A DNA stretch of 64,000 bases, taken from contig NZ_JABACJ020000001.1 in assembly GCF_012524165.2 (NCBI RefSeq), positions 372,001 through 436,000 on the forward strand, in the 5' to 3' direction. Made by a program: the position numbers and the translations under genes. The notes under the pieces were generated by a model. It saw nothing but the letters and a program-made list of their open reading frames with translations, made no database searches and was not told the origin of the DNA. This document shows positions 26,203 through 34,568 of the stretch, one piece after another (position 1 is the first letter of the stretch; each line of letters begins with the position of its first letter). The DNA is from Faecalicatena faecalis (GTDB lineage Bacteria > Bacillota > Clostridia > Lachnospirales > Lachnospiraceae).

Positions 26203-27035
26203 TGCTGAAGGTAGAAAATTTATCCATCCATTTTGAAGACCGGGGGGGAAACCAAGAGGTCGTAAAGAATGTCTCTTTTGCATTGCAGGATTCGGAAATC
26301 TTAGGAATCGTAGGAGAGTCTGGTTCCGGCAAGACCATGACTGCACTGACGATCGCAGGACTACTAAAGGAGGAAGCAATCCTGGACAGTGGAACGATTT
26401 GGCTGGATGAGAGAGAACTTCTGTCTCTGACTGCAAAAGAAATGCGTGAAGTTCAGGGGAAGGAGATCAGTATGATTTTCCAGGAGCCGATGACGGCCCT
26501 GAATCCGACCATGAGAATCGAGAAACAAGTGGAAGAGGCGCTGGTTCTGCATACAGAACTTTCGAAGGAGGAGCGCAGGCAGAAGGTGTTAAAAGCATTG
26601 GAGGACGTAGAACTCGAGCATCCTAAGCAGTTGTGCCGGAAGTATCCCCACGAACTGTCAGGCGGGATGCGTCAGAGAGTGATGATTGCAGCGGCCATAG
26701 TCTGCAGGCCGAAACTTCTGATTGCGGATGAGCCTACCACCGCGCTGGATGTGGGAACGCAGGAAAGCATTTTAAAGCTGTTAAAGAAGCTGAATCAAAA
26801 GTACGGGATGGGAATCCTTTTCATTTCCCATAACCTCAGAGTGGTAAATGAACTTTGCAGCCGCGTCCTGGTAATGAAGGATGGGCAGATCATCGAGGGC
26901 GGAGCTGCCGAACAGATTTTCCAGAATCCGCAGACGGAATATACAAAGGAGCTGATTGCTGCAATTCCGAGCCGGATGAAGGGAAGCAGGTTCTATGATC
27001 TGCTAAAAGAAAAGGCAGGTGAGAGAGATGCCTGA
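26202..27035 (+). CDS. Peptide ABC transporter ATPase, DppD-like
   Basis: A 277-residue ATPase with Walker A GESGSGKTM, the OppD/DppD-specific MIFQEPMTALNPTM segment, signature LSGGMRQR and Walker B LLIADEPTTALD. The Met at the last position of the Walker A block is common in this subfamily. It is somewhat shorter than DppD of enteric bacteria (about 325) because the C-terminal oligopeptide extension is cut short. The ATG overlaps the stop of the permease gene by one base. It overlaps the next ATPase gene by 8 bases. Confidence 0.92.
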   Translation: MLKVENLSIHFEDRGGNQEVVKNVSFALQDSEILGIVGESGSGKTMTALTIAGLLKEEAILDSGTIWLDERELLSLTAKEMREVQGKEISMIFQEPMTALNPTMRIEKQVEEALVLHTELSKEERRQKVLKALEDVELEHPKQLCRKYPHELSGGMRQRVMIAAAIVCRPKLLIADEPTTALDVGTQESILKLLKKLNQKYGMGILFISHNLRVVNELCSRVLVMKDGQIIEGGAAEQIFQNPQTEYTKELIAAIPSRMKGSRFYDLLKEKAGERDA

Positions 27036-27687
27036 GAAAAAAGTACTAGAACTGAACCATGTAAATGCGTATTATAAAGAAGGAAAGCAGAGGAAGCAGG
27101 TGCTGGAGGATGTGTCCTTTACGTTATATGAAGGTGAAATCGTAGGACTTGTAGGGGAGAGCGGCAGCGGAAAATCTACGCTGTGCAAATGTGTCCTCGG
27201 GCTTTTAAAAGAATACGAGGGTGAGATCATCCATCATACAAAGTCACCACAGATGATCTTTCAGGACCCTTTTCGCTCTCTGAATCCCAAAAAGACAATC
27301 GGATGGATACTGGAAGAACCGTTGAAAGTACAGGGCGGCTTTTCAAAGGAAGAACGCAGGGAAAAAGCGGAAGAGATGTTAAGCAGAGTGCATCTTTCCA
27401 AAGAGGTGTATCAACGTTATCCAAGAGAATTAAGCGGCGGACAGCGCCAGAGAGTCAGTATTGCACTTGCTCTGATTACGGGAACAAAGTTCATCCTGGC
27501 AGATGAACCGCTTTCAGCATTGGATGTGACTGTCCAGGCACAGATCATTTCCCTGTTAAAAGAACTGCAGGAGAAGGAAAAGATCTGTTATCTGTTTGTT
27601 TCCCACGATCTGGATGTAGTCAGTATGCTGTGCAGCCGTGTTCTCTTTTTAAAAGACAGGAAAGTGAAGGAATATGCGGACTTATAA
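27028..27687 (+). CDS. Peptide ABC transporter ATPase, DppF-like, short form
   Basis: A 219-residue ATPase with Walker A GESGSGKST, QMIFQDPFRSLNPKKT, signature LSGGQRQR and Walker B FILADEPLSALD. It stops right after the H-loop region (LFVSHDLDVVSMLC) and a short strand, so the C-terminal oligopeptide-family domain of about 80-100 residues seen in most DppF/OppF proteins is absent. The nucleotide-binding core is complete, so it is probably functional. The ATG at 27028 is preferred over GTG at 27019 given the AGGTG spacing. The truA start lies inside its 3' end. Confidence 0.9.
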   Translation: MPEKKVLELNHVNAYYKEGKQRKQVLEDVSFTLYEGEIVGLVGESGSGKSTLCKCVLGLLKEYEGEIIHHTKSPQMIFQDPFRSLNPKKTIGWILEEPLKVQGGFSKEERREKAEEMLSRVHLSKEVYQRYPRELSGGQRQRVSIALALITGTKFILADEPLSALDVTVQAQIISLLKELQEKEKICYLFVSHDLDVVSMLCSRVLFLKDRKVKEYADL

Positions 27688-28414
27688 AATGACAATTGTA
27701 TATGATGGCACCAGATATCAGGGGTGGCAGCGCCAGAAGACAACAGGGCGCACGATTCAGGGAATCGTGGAGGAGGCCGTCAGTAAGATGACGGGGTATC
27801 CGGTTGAAATAGATGGTTCAGGAAGGACCGACGGGGGAGTCCATGCAAAGGGGCAGACAGCGAGCATGACCTTATCAGGTAAAGTGGATGAGGAACAGTT
27901 TCGTAATGGAATGAATGAACTGCTCCCGGAGGATATCCGGGTAAAGGAAATGCTTCTTGTAAAGAATGGCTTCCATGCCCGGTTCAATGCGAAGGGGAAG
28001 CGGTACGAGTATTTCATCGATACCCGGGAAAAGCCGGATGTTTTTGCCAGAAGGTATTGTTATCACTATCCATATGAACTGGATGTCGAGGCGATGGAAG
28101 AAGCAGCGGGATATCTGCTGGGAAAGCATGATTTTGCAGGGTTTACAGATAAAAAAGATGAAAAGTCCACAATTCGGACAATTTATGATATAATCATTGA
28201 GAAACAGGACAGTAAAATAAGGATCGAGTATTACGGGACAGGATTTTTATATCATATGGTCCGTATCCTGACGGGAACGCTTCTGGACGTTGGTACTGGG
28301 CAGAAGAGGCCAGAGGAGATTCCAGTCATTCTGGAAGAGAAGAAGCGCGAGTATGCGGGATTTCTTGCTCCTGCTATGGGACTGTTCCTGAAGGAAGTAT
28401 ATTATACGTATTGA
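27674..28414 (+). CDS. truA: tRNA pseudouridine synthase TruA
   Basis: A 246-residue pseudouridine synthase that modifies uridines 38-40 in the tRNA anticodon stem. The catalytic motif GSGRTDGGVHAKGQ (about residues 48-61) contains the essential Asp. Other family blocks are RYEYFIDTR and FLYHMVRILTGTLLDVG near the C-terminus. The length is normal. AAGGAAT precedes the ATG, which overlaps the last 14 bases of the DppF-like gene, so it is cotranscribed with the importer. Low-GC Firmicutes often carry a second truA; whether this is the main copy cannot be told here. Confidence 0.95.
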   Translation: MRTYKMTIVYDGTRYQGWQRQKTTGRTIQGIVEEAVSKMTGYPVEIDGSGRTDGGVHAKGQTASMTLSGKVDEEQFRNGMNELLPEDIRVKEMLLVKNGFHARFNAKGKRYEYFIDTREKPDVFARRYCYHYPYELDVEAMEEAAGYLLGKHDFAGFTDKKDEKSTIRTIYDIIIEKQDSKIRIEYYGTGFLYHMVRILTGTLLDVGTGQKRPEEIPVILEEKKREYAGFLAPAMGLFLKEVYYTY

Positions 28415-28526
28415 ACTACGAACGTTCAATATGGCATACGTTAAGGTCTGGCAGTGCAGATGTTCATGAAGATATGGGCAGGGGGCGGAATGTGAGAAGG
28501 AACAGAATATGAGGTGCACGATGTAC

Positions 28527-28563
28527 CCGTCTGTCATAGATTTCCACAGACCGGCCCTTTATT
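28527..28563 (+). terminator. Possible terminator of the importer-truA operon
   Basis: CCGTCTGT (28527-28534) pairs with ACAGACCGG (28546-28554) with one bulged base, followed by CCCTTTATTTATG. The U-tract is interrupted, so termination may be partial. Confidence 0.4.
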
Positions 28564-28603
28564 TATGTCAGTCTATGATACAAAGGTCAAGAAGGAGGCA
28601 GAT

Positions 28604-29356
28604 ATGAAGTTTATTTCATGGAATGTAAATGGAATCCGTGCTTGCGTACAGAAGGGATTCCTGGAATTTTTTAAGGAAGTGGATGCTGATATTTTCTGTA
28701 TACAGGAAACAAAAATGCAGGAAGGACAGCTTGAACTGGAACTGGAGGGCTATCATCAATATTGGAACTATGCGGTGAAAAAAGGATATTCAGGAACCGC
28801 TGTATTCACAAAGAAGGAGCCATTGTCTGCGGCATATGGAATCGGTATTGAGGAACATGATCAGGAGGGACGCGTGATCACGCTGGAGTTCGAGGACTTT
28901 TACTTTGTAACTGTCTATACTCCGAATTCCCAGAATGAGCTTGCCAGACTGGATTACCGTATGAAGTGGGAGGATGATTTCCGTGCTTATTTGAAAAAAT
29001 TAGAAGAGAATAAGCCGGTTGTCGTGACCGGAGATATGAATGTGGCACATCAGGAGATCGACCTGAAAAATCCGAAGACAAACCGGAAAAATGCAGGGTT
29101 TACAGATGAGGAACGGCAGAAGTTCACGGAGCTTTTGGATGCGGGATTTATTGATACATTCCGTTATTTCTACCCAGACCAGGAAGGGATTTATTCCTGG
29201 TGGTCCTACCGCTTCCGGGCACGTGAGAAGAATGCAGGGTGGCGTATCGATTATTTCTGTGTGTCAGAGGCATTGAAGGACAAGCTGATCGATGCTAAGA
29301 TCTTGACAGATATCATGGGATCAGATCATTGTCCGGTCCTATTAGAAATGGAGTAG
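28604..29356 (+). CDS. xth: Exodeoxyribonuclease III / AP endonuclease
   Basis: A 250-residue class II AP endonuclease of the ExoIII family for base-excision repair. The order of motifs is standard: SWNVNGIRA (residues 4-12, Asn), FCIQETKMQ (metal-binding Glu), YTPNSQ, GDMNVAH (catalytic Asp-Asn), [17 protein letters not shown] and the final GSDHCPV with the catalytic Asp-His. GAAGGAGG precedes the ATG at 28604; in-frame codons upstream to 28514 lack one and overlap a hairpin. The length is typical of the ExoA/Xth subgroup. Confidence 0.96.
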   Translation: MKFISWNVNGIRACVQKGFLEFFKEVDADIFCIQETKMQEGQLELELEGYHQYWNYAVKKGYSGTAVFTKKEPLSAAYGIGIEEHDQEGRVITLEFEDFYFVTVYTPNSQNELARLDYRMKWEDDFRAYLKKLEENKPVVVTGDMNVAHQEIDLKNPKTNRKNAGFTDEERQKFTELLDAGFIDTFRYFYPDQEGIYSWWSYRFRAREKNAGWRIDYFCVSEALKDKLIDAKILTDIMGSDHCPVLLEME

Positions 29357-29400
29357 TAAGATTAGAAAAAATATAAATAAAGAAGCAGGAGGCAGTCAAA

Positions 29401-30618
29401 ATGACAAAAATCGATATCATTTCCGGTTTCCTCGGAGCTGGAAAGACAACATTTATTAAAAAGATGCTTAAAGAAGCATTTCAGGGGGAGCAGGTCGTTC
29501 TGATCGAGAATGAATTTGGTGAGATCGGAATTGACGGGGGATTCTTAAAGGATTCCGGGATCGAGATCCGGGAGATGAATTCAGGATGTATCTGCTGTTC
29601 TCTGGTGGGGGATTTTGGAAACTCATTGAAAGAGGTAGTAGAGACCTATCATCCTGACCGGATTCTGATCGAGCCGTCAGGAGTCGGTAAGCTCTCTGAT
29701 GTCATCAAAGCCGTTCAGGATGTACAGGGAGAGATCGATGCAGAATTGAACAGCTTTACCACCGTTGTAGATGCTACGAAATGCAGACTTTACCGCAAGA
29801 ATTTTGGAGAATTTTTCAGCAATCAGGTCGAGTATGCCGGGGCAGTCATTTTAAGCCGTACAGATAAGGCAAAACCGGAAAAAGTGGAGGAAAGTTATCA
29901 GCTTCTGCGTGAGCTGAATGAAAAGGCACCGATCATTACAACACCGATTGCACAGCTTTCCGGGGAGAAGCTTCTTGAGACGATGGAGCACACAAAATCA
30001 CTGGAGGAGGAACTTCTGTCAGAGCTTATCTGTCCAGAATGCGGAGAGCATCATGAACATGGAGAAGACTGCGGCTGTGGGCATGACCACGAGGGACACG
30101 AACACCATGGTCATGACCATGAAGAGCACGAGCACCATCATGGCCACGACCACGAGGAGCACGAGCACCATCATGGCCACGACCACGAGGAGCACGAGCA
30201 CCATTATGGCCACGATCACGAGGAGCACGAGCACCATCATGGCCACGACCACGAGGAACATGGCCATCACCACGGCCATGATCACGGCGATAGTTGTGGC
30301 TGCGGACATGACCACCACCATGAGCATGGGCACCATCATGCAGATGAGGTGTTCACAAGCTGGGGCTGTGAGACGATTAAGAAGTATACCAAGGATGAGA
30401 TCAGTGATATTCTAAAAGCACTGGAAGCAGACGGTGCATATGGTACAATTCTGCGCGCAAAGGGCATGGTCGCAGGAGACAGTGAGTGGATTTACTTTGA
30501 TATGGTGCCTGAAGAGCACGAGGTGCGCAGCGGTGCAGCAGAATATACAGGAAGAATCTGTGTCATCGGCTCTGATTTAAACGAAGAGAAGCTGGCAGAA
30601 TTATTTGGTGTAAAATAG
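29401..30618 (+). CDS. COG0523 (CobW/ZNG1-type) GTPase with His-rich metal-binding insert
   Basis: A 405-residue G3E P-loop GTPase that is probably a metallochaperone. Walker A is GFLGAGKTT (residues 9-17) and the metal-binding CxCC motif is SGCICCSL (about 60-67). The C-terminal CobW_C domain covers about 325-400. Between them, about 212-315, lies a striking His/Asp/Glu region with an 11-residue repeat (HGHDHEEHEHH), plus Cys pairs (CPECGEH, CGCGHD) that could bind Zn, Ni or Co. AGGAGG precedes the ATG. A second COG0523-like gene follows 28 bases later, suggesting a metal-handling pair. The metal is not known. Confidence 0.92.
   Translation: MTKIDIISGFLGAGKTTFIKKMLKEAFQGEQVVLIENEFGEIGIDGGFLKDSGIEIREMNSGCICCSLVGDFGNSLKEVVETYHPDRILIEPSGVGKLSDVIKAVQDVQGEIDAELNSFTTVVDATKCRLYRKNFGEFFSNQVEYAGAVILSRTDKAKPEKVEESYQLLRELNEKAPIITTPIAQLSGEKLLETMEHTKSLEEELLSELICPECGEHHEHGEDCGCGHDHEGHEHHGHDHEEHEHHHGHDHEEHEHHHGHDHEEHEHHYGHDHEEHEHHHGHDHEEHGHHHGHDHGDSCGCGHDHHHEHGHHHADEVFTSWGCETIKKYTKDEISDILKALEADGAYGTILRAKGMVAGDSEWIYFDMVPEEHEVRSGAAEYTGRICVIGSDLNEEKLAELFGVK
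30106..30270 (+). repeat. 33-bp coding tandem repeat in the His-rich GTPase
   Basis: Five successive 33-base units (starts at 30106, 30139, 30172, 30205 and 30238) encode the HGHDHEEHEHH repeat. Units 2 and 3 are identical, unit 4 differs by two bases, and units 1 and 5 diverge more. Near-identity at DNA level suggests recent expansion. Confidence 0.9.
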
Positions 30619-30646
30619 AGTCGAAAGTAAGATTGGAGAGATGGAA

Positions 30647-31594
30647 ATGGCAGAACCAGAAGTAATGGTATATCTGATGACAGGATTTCTGGACAGTGGA
30701 AAGACCCAGTTTTTGAAGTTTACATTGGAACAGGATTATTTTCAGATAGATGGGAAAACACTTCTTATCCTCTGTGAGGAGGGAGAGGAGGAGTATCACC
30801 CACAGGAAATGTTAAAGTACGGTGTTGTGATAGAGACAGTGGAAGATCAGGAGGACTTGACAGAAGAGTGGCTGGAAGAGATGAACCGTAAGCACCAGCC
30901 GGAACGTGTCGTGATCGAGTACAATGGAATGTGGAAGGCCAGCGATTTTGAGGCAATGAAGCTCCCACAGGGATGGGGAATCGAACAGAAGCTGACGACA
31001 GTAGATGCCAGTACGTTCCAGATGTATCTGACAAATTTGAAGCCATTGTTCGTGGAGATGGTCCGTGGTTCGGAGATGGTCCTATTTAACAGATGTACAG
31101 ATAAAAAGCCGTTGCCGGGATACCGTCGCAGTGTGAAGGTAGTCAGTCCTCAGGTGGAGGTTATCTTTGAGGATGAGCAGGGGGAAGTGGAGAATATTTT
31201 TGAGGATGATGTCCCGTATGACTTGGATGCTCCTGTTATAGAAGTGCGCCGTGAGGATTATGGAATCTGGTATGTGGATGTGATGGATAACCCAGACCGT
31301 TACAAAGGCAAAACGGTCGAATTTACGGCAAGAGTCTTGAAGCCGAAGGGATTTCCCTCCAAGGTATTCCTGCCGGGGCGAATGGCAATGACGTGCTGTG
31401 CGGATGATACCACATTCCTTGGTTATATATGTAAGAGTGCATATGCACCCAAATTAAAGCCGGGGCAGTGGGTAAAGGTACGGGCGAAAATCGGGTTCGG
31501 ACGTGTTTCAATCTACCGCGGTGTGGGTCCGGTGCTTGAGGCAGAGAATATTGAATTGGCGGAGCCGATTGAAGAACTGGTGTATTTCAATTAG
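30647..31594 (+). CDS. COG0523-like P-loop protein fused to a YcgQ/DUF1980-type C-terminal domain
   Basis: A 315-residue protein. The N-terminal half follows the CobW layout, with P-loop GFLDSGKTQ (about 11-19) and a VVIEYNGMW segment in the place of the usual VIEPSG. It lacks the CxCC metal motif (LCEEGEEEY at that place). From about residue 185 the C-terminal part resembles the soluble OB-like domain of TIGR03943/YcgQ proteins: YKGKTVEFTARVLKP, then MTCCADDTTFLGY, then GQWVKVRAKI. It follows the His-rich GTPase closely. ATG at 30647 is better spaced from GGAG than ATG at 30641. A role in metal handling is inferred. Confidence 0.7.
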   Translation: MAEPEVMVYLMTGFLDSGKTQFLKFTLEQDYFQIDGKTLLILCEEGEEEYHPQEMLKYGVVIETVEDQEDLTEEWLEEMNRKHQPERVVIEYNGMWKASDFEAMKLPQGWGIEQKLTTVDASTFQMYLTNLKPLFVEMVRGSEMVLFNRCTDKKPLPGYRRSVKVVSPQVEVIFEDEQGEVENIFEDDVPYDLDAPVIEVRREDYGIWYVDVMDNPDRYKGKTVEFTARVLKPKGFPSKVFLPGRMAMTCCADDTTFLGYICKSAYAPKLKPGQWVKVRAKIGFGRVSIYRGVGPVLEAENIELAEPIEELVYFN

Positions 31595-31660
31595 GAGTAG
31601 ATAAATTTGAAAGGGGATTGCATTAAACCTGAATGTGCGTTAAAATTATGACAAATAAAT

Positions 31661-31695
31661 CCTTATTGGACTATTAATGTCCAGTAAGGTATACT
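31661..31695 (+). promoter_or_regulatory. Fructokinase promoter overlapped by an 11-bp inverted repeat
   Basis: TTGGAC (31666-31671), 18-base spacer, TATACT (31690-31695). CCTTATTGGAC (31661-31671) and GTCCAGTAAGG (31679-31689) form an inverted repeat with one mismatch and a 7-base spacer, filling the region between and over the -35 element. This suggests a repressor site. A second hairpin AGGGCAT/ATGCCCT (31699-31722) follows in the leader. Confidence 0.55.
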
Positions 31696-31778
31696 CATAG
31701 GGCATCTCGCAGCACATGCCCTGGGGGCGGGTTTACCGCTTAGCTGTAAATGAAAGTATAGAAATAAGGAGAGAGTCT

Positions 31779-32735
31779 ATGGAAAAGCAATTTGACGTAA
31801 TCGCAATGGGGGAACTCTTGATTGATTTTACAATGAACGGACAAAGCGAGCAGGGAAACAACCTGTTTGAGGCATGTCCGGGCGGTGCACCGTGCAATGT
31901 GCTCGCAATGTTGAACAAGCTGGGCAAGAGAACCGCATTTCTTGGAAAAGTGGGAAAGGACCAGTTCGGTGCTCTGTTAAAGGATACATTGGATGAGGCA
32001 GGAATTGACACATCGAACCTGATGGTGGATGCGGATGTGAATACAACACTGGCGTTCGTACATACATTCCCGGATGGGGACCGTGAGTTTTCATTTTACA
32101 GGAATCCAGGAGCAGACATGATGCTTACTGCGGATGAGGTGGATGCAGAATTCCTCAAGAAGACAAGGTTATTCCACTTTGGTACATTATCTATGACACA
32201 TGAAGGTGTACGTAAGGCAACGAAAAAAGCGCTGGATATAGCAAAGGAGAACGGTCTTCTTATTTCTTTTGACCCGAATTTGCGCCCTCCGCTGTGGAGT
32301 TCACTGGAGCTGGCAAAAGAGCAGATGGAATATGGCTTTCAGTTCTGCGACATTTTAAAGATTTCTGATAATGAGATTCAGTTCGTGTCAGGGAAAGAGG
32401 ATTATGATGAGGGAATCCAGTATCTTCAGGAGAAATACAATATCCCGTTGATTCTTCTAACACTCGGGAAGGACGGTAGTCGTGCCTACTATAAAGGGAT
32501 GCGCGTAGAGAGAAGCGGATTTACAATGAAGACGATCGAGACGACAGGAGCAGGAGATACCTTCTGTGGAAGTTCCTTGAATTATATCCTGGAGCATGGT
32601 CTGGACAATCTGACAGAAGAGCAGTTAGGGGAGATGCTTACCTTTGCGAATGCAGCAGCGGCAGTGATCACAACCCGCAAAGGTGCGATCCGCGCTATGC
32701 CTGAGAAGGACGAAGTCCTGAAAGTGATTGGGTAA
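31779..32735 (+). CDS. PfkB family carbohydrate kinase, fructokinase type
   Basis: A 318-residue ribokinase-family sugar kinase. The N-terminal GGAPCNVLAML segment and the C-terminal TTGAGDTFCGSSL motif, with the catalytic Asp in GAGD, define the PfkB fold. Similarity is to ScrK-type fructokinases (fructose to fructose 6-phosphate). The ATG at 31779 has AAGGAG before it; an earlier in-frame start at 31716 lacks one. It is transcribed alone between its own promoter with a palindromic site and a strong terminator at 32802. Other hexoses or ketoses remain possible substrates. Confidence 0.88.
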   Translation: MEKQFDVIAMGELLIDFTMNGQSEQGNNLFEACPGGAPCNVLAMLNKLGKRTAFLGKVGKDQFGALLKDTLDEAGIDTSNLMVDADVNTTLAFVHTFPDGDREFSFYRNPGADMMLTADEVDAEFLKKTRLFHFGTLSMTHEGVRKATKKALDIAKENGLLISFDPNLRPPLWSSLELAKEQMEYGFQFCDILKISDNEIQFVSGKEDYDEGIQYLQEKYNIPLILLTLGKDGSRAYYKGMRVERSGFTMKTIETTGAGDTFCGSSLNYILEHGLDNLTEEQLGEMLTFANAAAAVITTRKGAIRAMPEKDEVLKVIG

Positions 32736-32754
32736 TCGAATGGAAAGGGATTAG

Positions 32755-32775
32755 AATGGATTGCAAATATCCATT
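32755..32775. repeat. Third member of the small hairpin family (inner stem only)
   Basis: AATGGAT, 7-base loop TGCAAAT, ATCCATT. It shares the GGATT-N2-[AG]AATATCC core of the copies at 18578 and 19658, with compensated flanking pairs. Confidence 0.4.
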
Positions 32776-32801
32776 TGCTAGAGACAATATTCTAAAAAGG
32801 G

Positions 32802-32846
32802 AATCCTATAGAAAATTTGGAAACAGATTTTCTATAGGATTTTTTG
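32802..32846 (+). terminator. Terminator of the fructokinase gene
   Basis: AATCCTATAGAAAAT (32802-32816) pairs perfectly with ATTTTCTATAGGATT (32827-32841), followed by TTTT. Confidence 0.88.
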
Positions 32847-32954
32847 CATATCTAAGAAAGGCCAGGCATGAATGCATAAAATAAGCGGGAATGAGCATAC
32901 CGTACAAACCGTCTTGATTATAATAGAAGTAAGAAGTATCATCTGTGGTGTGAT

Positions 32955-33785
32955 ATGTTGGAATATAGAAGATCAAGCAGACACAGACATCAGATGTTTT
33001 GGTTAGTGTTATATGTCAGTATCGCAGTGGCTAGTATGATATATACCAAAACAGTACGTGTGAGAAATACAGATGTTAAGCCTCCCAATACAGACAACGG
33101 GGAAGGCTCAAGTGAAGCAGAAGGGCAGAATCGATCGGGTGACAGGGAAAATGCCGGAAGGAGTGCTAAACAGCCTGTCAAAACACTCCTGTCAGTACCG
33201 CTCATCACTCAGAAGGACTATCCGACAGGCTGTGAGAGCGTGACATCAGTCATGGCGCTTCATTTCGCAGGGTATGATATATCTGTTGAGGAATTTATTG
33301 ATGAGTACTTGAAAATCGGAAAATATTATGCAGAAGATGGACAGTATTATGGAAACAGCCCCTACTCCTGTTTCATTGGAAACCCGAGGACAGGCAGTGG
33401 ATTCGGATGCTTTGCGCCGGTCATCCATGACGCACTTGTGTCTGTGGCAGGATCGGATCGGGTCAGGGATCTGACAGGGATGTCACTGAATCAGCTCACC
33501 AGGGAGTATCTGCGAAATGGGATTCCCGTCATTATCTGGGCCACCATGGAAATGCGGCCCAGCTATCCCGGACGGCAGTGGACCCTTCTGGAGACTGGAA
33601 AAGAGTATACCTGGCCGGCACAGGAGCACTGTCTGCTTTTGGTCGGTGCGGATGAGGATTCCTATTATTTTAATGACCCCAGGCATGAGGAGGGCTTTGC
33701 TAAGTACGAAAGGGATGTGACGGAAAAACGCTATCAGGAGATGGGGAGCCAGGCCCTGGCGGTACTTCCGAAATCATGTTTCTGA
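32955..33785 (+). CDS. Membrane-anchored C39-like cysteine peptidase family protein
   Basis: A 276-residue protein with one N-terminal membrane anchor (about 15-30), a Ser/Asn/Glu-rich linker, and from about residue 75 a papain-like C39_2 domain. The catalytic Cys is in PTGCESVTS, the His in EHCLLLVG and the Asp/Asn in YYFNDPRHEEG. The domain would face outside the cell. Family members are widespread in Firmicutes, with unknown substrates; they differ from bacteriocin-leader peptidases because no ABC domain is attached. The ribosome-binding site before the ATG is poor (GTGGTG). It is a single gene after a terminator. Confidence 0.82.
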   Translation: MLEYRRSSRHRHQMFWLVLYVSIAVASMIYTKTVRVRNTDVKPPNTDNGEGSSEAEGQNRSGDRENAGRSAKQPVKTLLSVPLITQKDYPTGCESVTSVMALHFAGYDISVEEFIDEYLKIGKYYAEDGQYYGNSPYSCFIGNPRTGSGFGCFAPVIHDALVSVAGSDRVRDLTGMSLNQLTREYLRNGIPVIIWATMEMRPSYPGRQWTLLETGKEYTWPAQEHCLLLVGADEDSYYFNDPRHEEGFAKYERDVTEKRYQEMGSQALAVLPKSCF

Positions 33786-33809
33786 TTATACTATGCGGTT
33801 CTCATTTCT

Positions 33810-33944
33810 CTATGCTCTTGGTGAAATTCCGTAGATATTTTTAAATGCTCTTGAAAAATGTAGTTGGTTCGCATATCCTACTGCATTGCTGATATCTCCG
33901 ATGACAAGGGACATGAGCTTTAAAAGCTCTGCTACCTTTGAAAT
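33810..33944 (-). pseudogene. Remnant of an AraC family regulator
   Basis: About 44 codons on the minus strand read as the second helix-turn-helix of an AraC protein (ISNAVGYANQLHFSRAFKNIYG, in part, ending ISPRA then stop). No N-terminal domain or first helix pair is found upstream, where the frame is A/T-rich and unlike the family. It is a decayed end of a regulator gene. The whole gap 33786-34112 otherwise shows only a candidate -10 TACAAT (34018-34023) for the next gene. Confidence 0.6.
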
Positions 33945-34112
33945 ATTGCAATAAGAATTGTCGTATTTTGCGGAAAAATAGTGACTTTTTACACTTTTCT
34001 TTTTGTATTTTTTAGTGTACAATATTGAACCATGGCCGATATGAGCCGAGAACTTTATTGTAGGTCCATCACAGAAGATGGAACGCTCTAAGATATTCAG
34101 GAGGGAACAGAT

Positions 34113-34361
34113 ATGCCAGGTTTAACTTTGACAGCAAATGCAGTACGTATAGGGTTTTCAAATGTAAATGAGATTCAGGAATTTGTGCAGACAATTAAGG
34201 ATTACCGAGGGGATCTTGATCTTGTTCAGGGAAGAATGGTCGTTGATGCCAAGTCAATCCTGGGAATCTGCAGTCTCAATATGCAGGAGGAGATGGAGCT
34301 TCAGGCATATAATGGCGACTTTGATGAGCTTAGAGTTAAGATTGAGAAGTTTATTAGATAA
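34113..34361 (+). CDS. HPr-like protein lacking the catalytic histidine
   Basis: An 82-residue protein with the HPr fold length and the second-helix motif AKSILGICSL, which matches the regulatory Ser46 region (KSIMGVMSL in HPr). The first-helix site that carries His15 (HARPA in HPr) reads FSNVNEI here, so phosphate transfer from enzyme I is not expected. It may therefore work like Crh, as a Ser-phosphorylated regulator, or in another role; this is inferred. GGAGGG precedes the ATG. The gene is alone, with a terminator at 34374. Confidence 0.75.
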   Translation: MPGLTLTANAVRIGFSNVNEIQEFVQTIKDYRGDLDLVQGRMVVDAKSILGICSLNMQEEMELQAYNGDFDELRVKIEKFIR

Positions 34362-34373
34362 ATAGTGTAAAGT

Positions 34374-34409
34374 GAGGGGCGTTTTCTATTGCAGAAGGCG
34401 CCCTTTTTA
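34374..34409 (+). terminator. Terminator of the HPr-like gene
   Basis: A GGGGCGTTTTCT / AGAAGGCGCCC hairpin, imperfect in the middle, followed by TTTTTAAT. Confidence 0.65.
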
Positions 34410-34568
34410 ATATCAGTGAAAGACGAGGCTTTGGATTGGTTCTTTTTAAAAATTCTTTTTCGTGGTAAAATAAATTCCATATATCAGGAAGCGCAGAAAT
34501 TGCGCTAAGAGATATGTTAAGATACGTAAAATAAGACTGATAAGAGAATGTTAAAGGAGAGTGACAAT

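Noticed and set aside
30106..30270. Regular 33-bp repeats resembling a CRISPR array
   Set aside because: The units are contiguous with no spacers and encode an in-frame His-rich tract of the GTPase; no cas genes are near.
30019..30339. Val/Met-rich open frame that looks like a membrane protein on the minus strand
   Set aside because: It is the reverse reading of the His/Asp codon repeats; the hydrophobic pattern follows from the repeat.
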